Notes: generated by a model from the letters alone, not told the origin. A stretch of DNA of 64,000 bases from JAVJUV01 sp040220415 (GCA_040220415.1 JAVJUV010000119.1:1-64000), one strand, 5' to 3'. Counted from the first letter of the stretch, positions 8,105-16,698 are shown. Translations and numbers: made by a program.

Positions 8105-9325
8105 ATGGATCGCAATCCAACGGATTCTGAACCGGGCTTTCGCTGGGTCGTCGCCACCGCGGCAGCGCTGCTTCTCGGCATCGCGATGGGAACGCTCGTG
8201 AATGGCCTGTCGGCTTTCATCGTCCCGATGGAAGTCCACTTCGGCTGGGACAGGGCCGACGTCGCCGCGATCAACTCGTTCGGCCTGATCGGAATCGCCA
8301 TCGGCGGAATCGTCATGGGATTTCTCGCCGACAGGTTCCCGACGCGGTCGATCTGCCTGATCGGGGCCTCGACCCTTGCGCTCGCACTTCTCCTTGCGTC
8401 CCACGCCCAGACCTTGTGGCATTTCTACTCCCTGTTCTTCGTGGCCGGCGCGATTGGCGGCGGGGCGCTCTTCGCCCCGGTCATCGCGCTTGTCGGCGGA
8501 TGGTTCCGCACCGGCAAGGGGCTGGCGATCGGCATCGCCTCCGCCGGCCAGGGACTTGGACAGGGCATGGTCCCCTTCGTCGCGGGACACCTGATCCAGT
8601 CGATGGGATGGCAGAACGCGTTCACCGTCCTCGGCGCTTTCGCCGTGCTGACGCTTGTGCCCCTTTCGCTGCTCATGCGCCCCCCGCCCCGGACGAACGC
8701 GGGAACGGCCAGGATCGAAGACGAGGCCGCGCTGATCTCGCCCCGCATACTCCTGCCTGCGATGTCCATCGCGGTGCTGGGATGCTGCACCGGCATGGCG
8801 GTTCCGCTGATGCACCTGGTGCCGCTCATTCAGGGCGTCAGCAATGTCGGCGCCGAAGCGGGCGGTCCTTTGCTGGCGATGCTGATCGCGGCGATCTTCG
8901 GACGGGTGTTCTTTGGCAGGCTTGCCGACATCGTCGGTCCCCTGCGGGCATGGATGGCCGCGACGGCCTGGCAGACCGCGCTGATGCTCGGGTTCGTGTT
9001 TCTGGAAACCATGCAATCCTTCTGGCTCTTCGCCCCCCTATACGGTTTCGGGTACGGCGGCGTCATGACCGGTGTTCTGGTCACGGTCGGAGCGCTGACC
9101 CCCGCCGCGCGCCGGGCATCCGCCACCGGTATCGTTCTGGCTTTCGGCTGGATGGGCCACGCCCTGGGCGGATGGCAGGGCGGATATTTCTTCGACCTGA
9201 CGGGCGCGTATTTCTGGACTTTCGCAAACGCGGTCATTGCCGGCGCCATCAACCTGGCGATCGTGTCGACCATCTGGGTGACCATCCGCCGCCGCGCGAC
9301 CGTGAGCTCCGCCGCGGCCGGCTGA
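8105..9325 (+). CDS. MFS transporter, 12 membrane segments
   Basis: A membrane carrier of 406 residues with about twelve hydrophobic segments, evenly spaced in two halves separated by a polar loop near residues 200-215. The family signature GFLADRFPTRS is present after the second segment, with a repeat-like FGRLADIVGPLRAW in the second half. It resembles the oxalate/formate antiporter and monocarboxylate branch. The substrate is unknown. It stands 72 nt after the deacetylase gene and may be separately transcribed. No ligand clue comes from the flanking genes. Confidence 0.8.
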   Translation: MDRNPTDSEPGFRWVVATAAALLLGIAMGTLVNGLSAFIVPMEVHFGWDRADVAAINSFGLIGIAIGGIVMGFLADRFPTRSICLIGASTLALALLLASHAQTLWHFYSLFFVAGAIGGGALFAPVIALVGGWFRTGKGLAIGIASAGQGLGQGMVPFVAGHLIQSMGWQNAFTVLGAFAVLTLVPLSLLMRPPPRTNAGTARIEDEAALISPRILLPAMSIAVLGCCTGMAVPLMHLVPLIQGVSNVGAEAGGPLLAMLIAAIFGRVFFGRLADIVGPLRAWMAATAWQTALMLGFVFLETMQSFWLFAPLYGFGYGGVMTGVLVTVGALTPAARRASATGIVLAFGWMGHALGGWQGGYFFDLTGAYFWTFANAVIAGAINLAIVSTIWVTIRRRATVSSAAAG

Positions 9326-9397
9326 TTGCCGGGCGAAAGGTGAGGCCTCCGGCACCCGGCGCAATCCCTAACGCATCTTCATGTTTCTGAACGCGCG

Positions 9398-9418
9398 CAC
9401 AAGATGTGGGGCGTTAAC
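9398..9418. repeat. Direct repeat, copy 1 (GTTAAC-containing)
   Basis: The 21 nt beginning CACAAGATGTGGGG and ending CGTTAAC recur at 9501-9520 with one substitution and one missing G. The pair is about 100 nt apart, flanks the 11-nt tandem repeat, and lies wholly outside genes. Confidence 0.6.
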
Positions 9419-9447
9419 GCGGCGGCCGGTCAAGAGGCACCGACAGA

Positions 9448-9480
9448 ATACCGACGTGATACCGACGTTATACCGACGTG
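9448..9480. repeat. 11-nt tandem repeat, three copies
   Basis: ATACCGACGTG at 9448, ATACCGACGTT at 9459 and ATACCGACGTG at 9470 lie head to tail. A weaker fourth copy (GCACCGACAGA) precedes them at 9437. The array is too short for a CRISPR and has no spacers. It could be a protein-binding array or a slippage product. Confidence 0.75.
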
Positions 9481-9500
9481 TGGAATCCGCCCCATTCCCC

Positions 9501-9520
9501 CACAAGATATGGGCGTTAAC
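9501..9520. repeat. Direct repeat, copy 2 (GTTAAC-containing)
   Basis: Twenty nt matching the element at 9398-9418. The last bases run into TTAACCATT, which resembles a CtrA half-site. Confidence 0.6.
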
Positions 9521-9574
9521 CATTTTGAGCAGTTGCACGCAACGCACCGCGTTCGGACGTTGCGTTCATGGAAA

Positions 9575-10537
9575 TTAACTTCCGAAAACACGGTGCTCGC
9601 CCAGGTCGACCGATCCGCCGTCCAGGATCACCTCGGCATAGTGCTGAAACAGCGTATCCTGCCCGAATTCCGGCGTCGCGTCGGCATCGTAGCGCCTCGC
9701 GTTCTCGTCCCAGACCAGCATCGACTCGGTCGCGTAATAGCGCCCGATCCGCGCCAGTTCGGCCTTTGCTCGCATCGGCGTGGAAACTACCCCCGCCACC
9801 CCCAGCGCACCGCCGATCAAACCGAACAACGCCACCGGCACCTGCCGGAACCGGGGCGTCTTTCCCGTCAGGCGGAACAACGCCTCGCCCTGCTCTCGCG
9901 GGCTGATCGCCGGTCCGGGACCGCCGACCGGCAGGATGCGGTTCCGCTTGTCGGGATCGGTCAGGCAAAGCGCCATGAACCGCCCGAGATCCCGGTCGCT
10001 GATCGGTTTGCAGCGCGTCAATTCCCCGTTTCCAAACAACAGGAACGGCTTTCCATCCCGAACCCGGGCGATCTGCCCCGACAGCGATTTGAAGAACGCC
10101 GTCGGCCTCACGATCGAATAGTCCAGCCCCGACGCCATCAGCTCCGCCTCGAACGCAAGCTTGGCCCGCTGAAAGGCAAGACGCGGTTTCTGAACGCAAA
10201 TCGCGGACATCAGAACCACATGCCGGACACCCGCGCGCCCGGCCAATGACAGCGCCGCGGCATTCGCCCGGTGGTCGATGGCCCAGGCATCCCCGGGCGT
10301 GCCCGTCCGCGACGCCAGGCAGGTTACAAGGGCATCGAATGTCTCGCCCCGGAACCCGTTGCGCTCAAGATCCTCCGGATCGCCGACGTCCGCTTTTCTC
10401 AGCGAAAGCATGCGGTTGTTCGGCACATCAGGCGGCGCGCCCCGGTGCAGCGCCACCACCTCGTGGCCTGCGTCCAACAGAGCGCCAAGCGTCGCTCGTC
10501 CCGCCGTCCCCGTCGCACCCAGAAGCATCACACGCAT
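9575..10537 (-). CDS. bciA: 3,8-divinyl (proto)chlorophyllide 8-vinyl reductase, BciA type
   Basis: Reduces the 8-vinyl group of divinyl chlorophyllide during bacteriochlorophyll synthesis, using NADPH. 320 residues from ATG (complement 10535-10537), behind GGGAGAG. It begins with the NAD(P)-binding motif VMLLGATGTAGRATLGALL. The stretches AICVQKPRLAFQRAKLAFE, SIVRPTAFFKSLSGQ, LPVGGPGPAISPREQGEALF and RIGRYYATESMLVWD match my memory of BciA of Rhodobacter and other purple bacteria. BciA is commonly encoded apart from the main photosynthesis cluster. Another atypical short-chain reductase is the less likely alternative. Divergent from the DUF4170 gene. Confidence 0.85.
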   Translation of the reverse strand: MRVMLLGATGTAGRATLGALLDAGHEVVALHRGAPPDVPNNRMLSLRKADVGDPEDLERNGFRGETFDALVTCLASRTGTPGDAWAIDHRANAAALSLAGRAGVRHVVLMSAICVQKPRLAFQRAKLAFEAELMASGLDYSIVRPTAFFKSLSGQIARVRDGKPFLLFGNGELTRCKPISDRDLGRFMALCLTDPDKRNRILPVGGPGPAISPREQGEALFRLTGKTPRFRQVPVALFGLIGGALGVAGVVSTPMRAKAELARIGRYYATESMLVWDENARRYDADATPEFGQDTLFQHYAEVILDGGSVDLGEHRVFGS

Positions 10538-10648
10538 CGGCTCTCCCGTTCCCTCCGGCGCTCGCATCGCCCCACGATACCATGTATTCCGATCCTTGAC
10601 CCCATGACGACAGAGGTTAGCCTCGCGCGCGACAATCAGGAGTACCGA

Positions 10649-10894
10649 ATGCCCCAGAGACTTCACCTCGTGTTCGGCGGCGAACTGGTCGATCCGTCGA
10701 AAAACGTGTTCAAGGACGTCGACGACATCCACATCGTCGGCATGTTCCCCGACTACCAAAGCGCCTACAATGCGTGGAAATCCGAGGCCCAGCGTACGGT
10801 CGACAACGCGCACATGCGGTACTACATCGCCCACATCCACCGCCTCCGCGACGAAGAACTGGCCGCCTCCCCGACCGAGGAGCTTGGCAGCTGA
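10649..10894 (+). CDS. DUF4170 domain protein
   Basis: A small cytoplasmic protein of 81 residues without known function (MPQRLHLVFGGEL, then HIVGMFPDYQSAYNAWKSEAQ and MRYYIAHIHRL). The start at 10649 is preferred over the ATG at 10604 because CAGGAG lies 7 nt upstream and the family begins at this point. It precedes waaA and lpxK, a linkage seen in other Rhodobacterales, which hints at a role tied to lipopolysaccharide. Its stop is overlapped by the apparent CTG start of waaA. Confidence 0.8.
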   Translation: MPQRLHLVFGGELVDPSKNVFKDVDDIHIVGMFPDYQSAYNAWKSEAQRTVDNAHMRYYIAHIHRLRDEELAASPTEELGS

Positions 10895-12159
10895 CCGCAT
10901 CGCGCCCAAGGCTCGTATCCCGTCTGCTCTACGCGGCGGGACGCCTGCGAGACACTTCCCTCTTCCATCGGGGTGAACAGGAAGATCCCCGCGCGACCGA
11001 GCGCCTGGGCCAACCCAGCCGTGCCCGCCCCGAAGGCTATCTGCTTTGGGTTCATGCCGAGACACCTGACGAGGCAGGCGCGGCGCCCGCCATTGCCCAG
11101 GAACTGGCCAGAACCAGGGGAGAGACCTTCAATGTCCTGGTCACGACAGCCCAGGCCAGCGGAATGCTTCCGGCCATCGCAAGGCAAATCATCCATCAAC
11201 TGGTTCCGGGGGAAACATCGGGGTCTGTCGCGCGGTTCCTTGATTACTGGCGTCCAGATGCCGGCATCTTTATCGGCACACCCGATCGGCCAAATCTTAT
11301 CCATGCGGCCGGTGCAAAGAAGATTCCGCTTTTCCTGGCCTCGGCGCGCCGCGGTTCGCTATCCGAGCGGCGACGGCTTTCCTACCTTTCTTCAGGACTT
11401 CTCGGAGAGTTCGCAGCCTGCCTTGCGGCGTCTGCGGCCGATGCTGATGTCCTGCACCGGCATCTCGATGACGATCCAAAAGTCGAGGTCACTGGGCCGC
11501 TCAGCGATACCACTTTCGCGTTGCCATGCAGCGAGAGTGAGAGGGATGCAATTGCGAGAATCCTAAAGGGCAGGCCGGTCTGGCTTGCGGCTGATGTCAG
11601 CGAACCCGAGGTTCAGGCGCTGGAAGAAGCGCATCGCCGGTCGTTCAGGTTCGCCCATCGCCTGCTCTTGGTAATCATTCCCAAGGAAGCCGCGGCAGGA
11701 CCGGCGATTGCCAGCCTTCTGCGCGAGAAAGGTTGGGAAGTCGGCCTCAGTTCAGCGGGCGTCGAAGCCAGCGAAACCGTGCAGGTATACGTTGCGGATG
11801 GCGGCGACGAGCACGGCTTGTGGTATCGTCTCGCTCCGATCACCTTTGTCGGAGGTACGCTGGACAGCGACTCGGAAGCCTCCGATCCCTATGCCCCAGC
11901 GGCGCTGGGATCCGCAGTCCTGCACGGGCCAAACATGGGTGACGCAAGCCCCCGATTCTCACGTCTGGCAATGGCCGGCGCCAGCATCAGAGTGGATAAT
12001 GCCGAGGCACTGGGCGAAGCTGTTCAGCGACTGTTGGCCCCCGACAAGACCGCCGAGTTGGCACAGGCAGGCTGGCAGGTGACAACCGAAGGTGCGCACG
12101 CTGTCGAGCGGTTGGCCGAGTTGATCAACATGACACTTGATGACCGCGAGGCGTCTTGA
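10891..12159 (+). CDS. waaA: Divergent GT30 family Kdo transferase-like protein
   Basis: Predicted to add Kdo to lipid A precursor at the inner membrane. About 422 residues. The N-terminal domain has LLWVHAETPDEAGAAPAIAQ, aligning with the WVHSVSVGE region of WaaA, where the conserved Glu remains. The C-terminal domain has VWLAADVSEPEV, LLLVIIPKE and ITFVGGTL. The usual motifs STHEGE, RHPER and GGHNPLE are not present. No ATG, GTG or TTG lies in frame near the family start. CTG at 10891 overlaps the preceding stop (CTGA) and has GGAG 8 nt upstream, so a CTG start is likely. A TTG/ATG (12156/12159) start of lpxK overlaps its stop. Confidence 0.7.
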   Translation: MTASRPRLVSRLLYAAGRLRDTSLFHRGEQEDPRATERLGQPSRARPEGYLLWVHAETPDEAGAAPAIAQELARTRGETFNVLVTTAQASGMLPAIARQIIHQLVPGETSGSVARFLDYWRPDAGIFIGTPDRPNLIHAAGAKKIPLFLASARRGSLSERRRLSYLSSGLLGEFAACLAASAADADVLHRHLDDDPKVEVTGPLSDTTFALPCSESERDAIARILKGRPVWLAADVSEPEVQALEEAHRRSFRFAHRLLLVIIPKEAAAGPAIASLLREKGWEVGLSSAGVEASETVQVYVADGGDEHGLWYRLAPITFVGGTLDSDSEASDPYAPAALGSAVLHGPNMGDASPRFSRLAMAGASIRVDNAEALGEAVQRLLAPDKTAELAQAGWQVTTEGAHAVERLAELINMTLDDREAS

Positions 12160-13145
12160 TGCGCCCGCCCCGATTCTGGCAGAACCCCCCGGACCGGCCT
12201 GGGTGGCAGGCAGCTTTGCTCGCGCCGGTTGGCTGCCTCTATGCGTGGGGAACAAGGCGCCTAGTGGCGCAGGCACCCAAGCTTGTTCCCAATGTTCCCG
12301 TCATCTGCATCGGAAACTTGAATGTCGGAGGAACCGGCAAGACCCCGACCGTGATTGCTCTGATCGAACGCCTCCAGGGCAAACAGGTGCATGTCGTGAC
12401 ACGCGGATACGGAGGCAGTTCGCAAGGACCACTTCAGGTCGATGAGCGCAGGAACACTGCCGAAGAAGTCGGAGACGAGCCACTTCTGATCGCGGCTTTC
12501 GCGCCAACCTGGGTTGCCAGAAACCGGGCGGATGGCGTGGCCGCCGCCGAAGCAGCAGGTGCCGAAGTCATATTGCTTGATGACGGTTTCCAGAATTCCT
12601 CCGTGCTCAAATCGTTAAGCTTGATCGTGGTCGATGCGGCGCGCGGCTTCGGCAACGGGCGCGTCCTTCCGGCCGGGCCCCTTCGCGAGCCAGTGGCGGA
12701 AGGGCTTTCGCGAGCTGACGTGCTTGTCACCATTGGCGACGCAACGGCACAGGGCCACTTTAGCAAGACCTGGCACGGCGAACTGGCAATCCCCCGCTCG
12801 GTTGCGCGCCTGGAACCTCTGCCGACCGGGATGCATTGGGATGGTCTTCGCGTTCTGGCTTTCGCCGGGATCGGGCATCCCGAGAAATTTTTCTGGACAC
12901 TGCGCGATCTCGGCGCCGACCTGATCCGGGCCGAGGCGCTTAGCGATCATCAGCCACTGACCGACGCCCTTATGAAGCGCCTGGAAATCGAAGCTGCAGC
13001 CTTGTCCGCACAATTGGTCACGACCGAAAAAGACGCGGTCAGGTTACCAAAAGGCTTTCGCCAAAAGGTTCTGACCCTGCCTGTTCGTCTTCGATTTTCC
13101 GATTCGCACGCCCTCGACGTTGCCTTGAAACGCCTTGGGCTGTGA
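12159..13145 (+). CDS. lpxK: Tetraacyldisaccharide 4'-kinase
   Basis: Phosphorylates the 4' position of the lipid A disaccharide at the inner membrane. About 328 residues with the P-loop VICIGNLNVGGTGKTPTV near residue 50 and the later LLDDGFQN and ARGFGNGRVLPAGPLREP motifs, all typical of LpxK. The ATG at 12159 shares one base with the stop of waaA (TGATG); a TTG one codon earlier is possible. It ends four bases before the convergent dsbA-like gene. Operon position after waaA is consistent with lipid A assembly. Confidence 0.93.
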   Translation: MRPPRFWQNPPDRPGWQAALLAPVGCLYAWGTRRLVAQAPKLVPNVPVICIGNLNVGGTGKTPTVIALIERLQGKQVHVVTRGYGGSSQGPLQVDERRNTAEEVGDEPLLIAAFAPTWVARNRADGVAAAEAAGAEVILLDDGFQNSSVLKSLSLIVVDAARGFGNGRVLPAGPLREPVAEGLSRADVLVTIGDATAQGHFSKTWHGELAIPRSVARLEPLPTGMHWDGLRVLAFAGIGHPEKFFWTLRDLGADLIRAEALSDHQPLTDALMKRLEIEAAALSAQLVTTEKDAVRLPKGFRQKVLTLPVRLRFSDSHALDVALKRLGL

Positions 13146-13149
13146 CCCC

Positions 13150-13830
13150 TCAGCTTTCGCCCAGCGCGGCGTCGATGATTGATTTCATCTCGTCATAAGG
13201 CATGTTCGAATACTTCTTGCCGTCAATGACGAAGCTTGGCGTCGAGCTGATATCGTCTTCCTTCGACTGCTTCAGCCAGCGCGCATACATCGCCTGCGCC
13301 TTGTCACCATCGGTGAAGCACTGATCGAGCTGGGCGTCGGTGAGACCCGCTGTCTTGCCGATTTTCCGAAGGCTTTCGACGATATCGGCCGGATTCTCCT
13401 GGCGAGCCCACGTCCCCTGCTGAGCATAGATCATGTCCGCGATACCAAAGTACCGGTTTTCCGCGCCGTCGCCACAGCGCGCGACAATTGCGGCCCAAAG
13501 TCCGAAGCGATCAAAGAACACCTCGCGATAGACGAAGTTGATCTTGCCGGTATCGATGAAGTCGGATTTCAGCTGTTTGAACCCCTCTGCGTGAAACCGT
13601 GCGCAATGAGGACAGGTGAAAGACGCATATTCCGTCACCGTCACTGCGGCGTCGGGATTGCCAAGCGACATATCCTCGATCATCGACGTATCGATGTCCT
13701 CCGCCGAGGCGGCGTCCTGAGCGAAGGCCGCTCCGATTGGATCGGCGTTTCGCGACGGGCCGACAAGAAAGACGGTACCGGCCGCCAGAACAACGGCAAG
13801 CGCCGCGAGGATGGAAAATCTACGGGTCAT
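13150..13830 (-). CDS. DsbA-family periplasmic thiol-disulfide oxidoreductase
   Basis: Forms or shuffles disulfides in the periplasm. 226 residues with an N-terminal hydrophobic signal or anchor (ILAALAVVLAAGTVFLVG), an AFAQDA cleavage-like site, the active site TCPHCARFH near residue 75, and the cis-proline segment SSTPSFVIDG. It resembles the alphaproteobacterial single-domain DsbA/BdbD branch (Thioredoxin_4). It follows the dciA gene by 11 nt on the same strand, the order mutY-dciA-dsbA being familiar in Rhodobacterales. Confidence 0.88.
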   Translation of the reverse strand: MTRRFSILAALAVVLAAGTVFLVGPSRNADPIGAAFAQDAASAEDIDTSMIEDMSLGNPDAAVTVTEYASFTCPHCARFHAEGFKQLKSDFIDTGKINFVYREVFFDRFGLWAAIVARCGDGAENRYFGIADMIYAQQGTWARQENPADIVESLRKIGKTAGLTDAQLDQCFTDGDKAQAMYARWLKQSKEDDISSTPSFVIDGKKYSNMPYDEMKSIIDAALGES

Positions 13831-13841
13831 CAGCAGAAACC

Positions 13842-14363
13842 TTATGGCTGTTTCTTTCGAGATAGGACGTTAGCCCCCAGACGTTCAAGCGCTGAACGAA
13901 GATTTGGGTCATCAACGCCATTTGCCGCAACAGTCGCTTCCTCGGGGATGGCGGGTTCTTGCCGGTCTTCATTTTCCAATCGACGATCGAATTGAACCTT
14001 GCCTTCCGAAAAGCCACTCGATGCGGTCTGTGTCAGACGAACCTTTTGAATTGCCGCATATCCGTAGCAGGCGTTAACCTTTTCGCGGATGACATCTTTT
14101 TGCATCTCCAGCATCGGGGCCTGAGCGCCCGTGGTGAGTAGCGTCAACGTCGCACCGAAACCCCTACCATAACTGACTTCGACCGGCCGGGACGCCGCTG
14201 CGATATCGGGACCAACAATTTCCGGCCAATGTGTGAGAAGCCTGGTCACTGCAAATCCGCGGGTTTCGCCCGCCGAGCGAATCCGGTTTTCCAGCAAGGT
14301 CGAAGCCCGCTGGAAACCGCGTGCGCGGCGCTTCATTCCTTGTTGATGACTCGCGCCACCCAT
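13842..14363 (-). CDS. dciA: DciA-like (DUF721) replicative helicase loader
   Basis: DciA proteins help load the DnaB helicase at the origin in bacteria lacking DnaC. 173 residues. The DUF721 domain is visible as FAVTRLLTHWPEIVGPDIAA followed by a basic ATLTLLTTGAQAPMLEMQKD stretch, then a less conserved acidic tail. The first ATG at 14363 is used, though a start a few codons later (GMKRRARGF) is possible. Divergent from mutY, with an 86-nt shared promoter region. Confidence 0.8.
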   Translation of the reverse strand: MGGASHQQGMKRRARGFQRASTLLENRIRSAGETRGFAVTRLLTHWPEIVGPDIAAASRPVEVSYGRGFGATLTLLTTGAQAPMLEMQKDVIREKVNACYGYAAIQKVRLTQTASSGFSEGKVQFDRRLENEDRQEPAIPEEATVAANGVDDPNLRSALERLGANVLSRKKQP

Positions 14364-14449
14364 CGGCTTGCCTTACCTCCGTTCCTGATCGCATCTTAAA
14401 GATCACTGAACTGCATGCCAGCGGAAAGCCCGGAACGGAGTGATAAACA

Positions 14450-15541
14450 TTGTGTGACAATCCGTGTGCCCACGCGATTCTGGACTGGTACGACGCCAAT
14501 GCCCGCATCCTGCCGTGGCGGATTGCGCCCGAGGACAGGAAGGCCGGGATTGCCCCAGATCCCTACAAGGTCTGGCTTTCTGAAGTCATGCTGCAGCAGA
14601 CCACCGTTGCGACCGTCAAATCCTATTTTCAGAAGTTCATCGAGCTTTGGCCAACGGTCAAACACCTCGCCTCTGCCGAGGACCCGGCAGTGATGGCCGC
14701 ATGGGCAGGCCTTGGCTATTACGCGCGGGCGCGCAACCTGCTTAAGTGCGCCCGCGCCGTTACGTCGGACTATGGGGGCCGGTTTCCCAACTCGAGAGAC
14801 GCACTGTTGGAACTGCCGGGCATAGGCCCCTACACCGCATCGGCCATCGCCGCCATCGCCTTCGATCAGCGCGCAACGGTGGTTGATGGAAACGTCGAGA
14901 GAGTGATCTCGCGTGTCTTCTCTGTCCAGACTCCACTTCCCGCATCGAAGCCTGAACTGACCGCGCTGGCGGACAGCCTTACCCCCGAAGAACGTCCCGG
15001 AGACTATGCTCAGGCGGTGATGGACCTGGGCGCCACGATCTGCACACCCCGTTCCCCGGCCTGCGGAATCTGCCCTTTGATGCGCACCTGCCGGGCACGC
15101 CAACTTGGCATTGCCGCCGAGTTGCCGAGGAAAACCGCCAAGAAAGCCAAGCCGATTCGTTTCGGGATCGCCTACGTTGCCCAACGAGAGGACGGCGCAT
15201 GGCTTGTCGAAACGAGACCCGAAAAAGGTCTTCTGGGCGGTATGCTGGGGTGGCCGGGGACTGAATGGATAGAGGGACTGCCCGATGGCGACCCACCCGT
15301 CGCGGCAGACTGGCTTCATACGGACCTCGAAGTTCGTCACACCTTCACGCATTTTCATCTTCGTCTTGCGCTGCAAGTTGCACGTGTTTCGCTGACGGCG
15401 GCTCCGAAACGCGGAAGATTTGTTGAGCGGGACGATTTTCGGCCATCCGATCTGCCCACCGTCATGCGCAAGGTCTATGATCTTGCGTCCCGGAAAGGCC
15501 AATTGATTGAGCAGCCGTTCAACGCGGGGTTATACTCGTGA
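14450..15541 (+). CDS. mutY: A/G-specific adenine glycosylase
   Basis: Removes adenine mispaired with 8-oxoguanine. 363 residues. Features in order: LSEVMLQQTTVATV with the catalytic Glu, helix-hairpin-helix LPGIGPYTASAIAAIAF, VVDGNVERV with the catalytic Asp, the iron-sulfur cluster motif C-X6-C-X2-C-X5-C (CTPRSPACGICPLMRTC), and a C-terminal NUDIX-like domain including HTFTHFHL. The visible start is TTG at 14450, with CGGAG about 10 nt ahead. No earlier in-frame start fits. Confidence 0.93.
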   Translation: MCDNPCAHAILDWYDANARILPWRIAPEDRKAGIAPDPYKVWLSEVMLQQTTVATVKSYFQKFIELWPTVKHLASAEDPAVMAAWAGLGYYARARNLLKCARAVTSDYGGRFPNSRDALLELPGIGPYTASAIAAIAFDQRATVVDGNVERVISRVFSVQTPLPASKPELTALADSLTPEERPGDYAQAVMDLGATICTPRSPACGICPLMRTCRARQLGIAAELPRKTAKKAKPIRFGIAYVAQREDGAWLVETRPEKGLLGGMLGWPGTEWIEGLPDGDPPVAADWLHTDLEVRHTFTHFHLRLALQVARVSLTAAPKRGRFVERDDFRPSDLPTVMRKVYDLASRKGQLIEQPFNAGLYS

Positions 15542-15564
15542 AGTAACGCACGGAGCGCCGGAGA

Positions 15565-16698
15565 ATGTCCGAGAGAAACCGGTTTGCCGACCTGTCCCAC
15601 GCACTTCCCTACTGGGTGTCACTGGCGATTGTTCCGATCGTCTGGCTGGCCGCGACCCAGGGAAGTTGGACGGTCCTGCTCATACCCCTATCGACTTGGT
15701 TTCTGTTTTCCGTGTTGGACCGTATCATCGGTCTCGATCTTGCCAATGCGGACCCGGAAACGCCGGACACCGCCTTTCTCTGGCACAGACTTGTGACCGT
15801 CATCTGGGTTCCGGTTCAGTTCCTGACGATTTTCGGCACGATCGGCTTCATGGTTCGATCGGGGCACTTGGACATCTGGGAGATGTTCGCCGTTGCTTTC
15901 GGGATCGGGGTTCTGTCCGGGACTGTAGGCATCGTCTATGCCCACGAACTTATGCATCAGAAGAACCGGTTCGAGCGATGGCTCGGGGATCTGCTGATGA
16001 CGATGGCACTCTATGGTCACTTCAGATCCGAACATCTTCTGGTCCATCACAGCCATGTCGGAACTCCGCTGGATGCCGTAACGGCACGCTATGACGAGTC
16101 GTTCCATGCCTTTTTCCCCCGCGTTCTCTGGCAATGCCTGAAATCTGCCTGGAAGGCCGAGAAAACCAGACTGAACCGCAAGGGGCTCCCCGTTTGGGAT
16201 AGATCGAATCCCTTCTGGCGCTACCTGGCGCTCCAACTTGCCTGGCTGCTGCTGGCGCTGTTGCTTGCCGGCTGGATCGGACTGTCGTTATTCATTTTTC
16301 AGGCGATTATTGCCGTATGGCAGCTTGAACTGGTCAACTACGTCGAACACTACGGCCTGACGCGGAAGTATCTTGGTGGCGGAAAATACGAACCGCAAAG
16401 GCCGCACCACAGCTGGAATGCAGCACACTATGCGTCGAATAGGCTTCTGATAAATCTTCAGCGCCATTCGGACCACCACACCAATCCGAACCGGCGTTTC
16501 CCTCTCCTGCGGACATACACCAAGGACGAAGCTCCTCAGTTGCCGTTCGGCTATCCCATCATGACGACAATGGCGCTGATTCCACCCCTGTGGCGGCGAA
16601 AAATGAACCCGAAAGTCCGCCAGTGGCGCGCACGGTTCTACCCGGAAATCACGGACTGGCGCCCGTATTCGGAGGCCACGAATCCTTCCTCCCGTTAG
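15565..16698 (+). CDS. alkB: Alkane 1-monooxygenase (AlkB type)
   Basis: A membrane non-haem diiron hydroxylase that oxidises terminal carbons of n-alkanes. 377 residues with about six membrane segments. All histidine boxes are visible: HELMHQ (near 132), HLLVHHSHVGT (near 157), LQRHSDHH (near 297), and the signature NYVEHYGLTR. Length is slightly short of the 400 residues common for AlkB. No rubredoxin or rubredoxin reductase gene is adjacent, so electron partners must be elsewhere. It follows mutY by 23 nt and may be co-transcribed. Confidence 0.92.
   Translation: MSERNRFADLSHALPYWVSLAIVPIVWLAATQGSWTVLLIPLSTWFLFSVLDRIIGLDLANADPETPDTAFLWHRLVTVIWVPVQFLTIFGTIGFMVRSGHLDIWEMFAVAFGIGVLSGTVGIVYAHELMHQKNRFERWLGDLLMTMALYGHFRSEHLLVHHSHVGTPLDAVTARYDESFHAFFPRVLWQCLKSAWKAEKTRLNRKGLPVWDRSNPFWRYLALQLAWLLLALLLAGWIGLSLFIFQAIIAVWQLELVNYVEHYGLTRKYLGGGKYEPQRPHHSWNAAHYASNRLLINLQRHSDHHTNPNRRFPLLRTYTKDEAPQLPFGYPIMTTMALIPPLWRRKMNPKVRQWRARFYPEITDWRPYSEATNPSSR

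Larger units (their letters stand above)
9326..9574. other. Gene-free intergenic region with direct repeats
   Basis: About 250 bases between the convergent MFS and bciA genes. It has no ORF with coding character. It holds three exact-phase copies of an 11-nt unit, a 20/21-nt direct repeat pair containing GTTAAC, one TTAACCATT motif (9516-9524, resembling the CtrA half-site common in Rhodobacterales) and an inverted repeat ACGCAACG/CGTTGCGT (9537-9565) close to the bciA end. Confidence 0.6.

Noticed and set aside
9448..9480. Short array considered as CRISPR
   Set aside because: The repeats are 11 nt and contiguous, with no spacers and no cas genes.
9404..10249. Plus-strand open frame over the repeat region and bciA
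   Set aside because: Antisense to bciA, low-complexity Arg-rich translation, no ribosome site.
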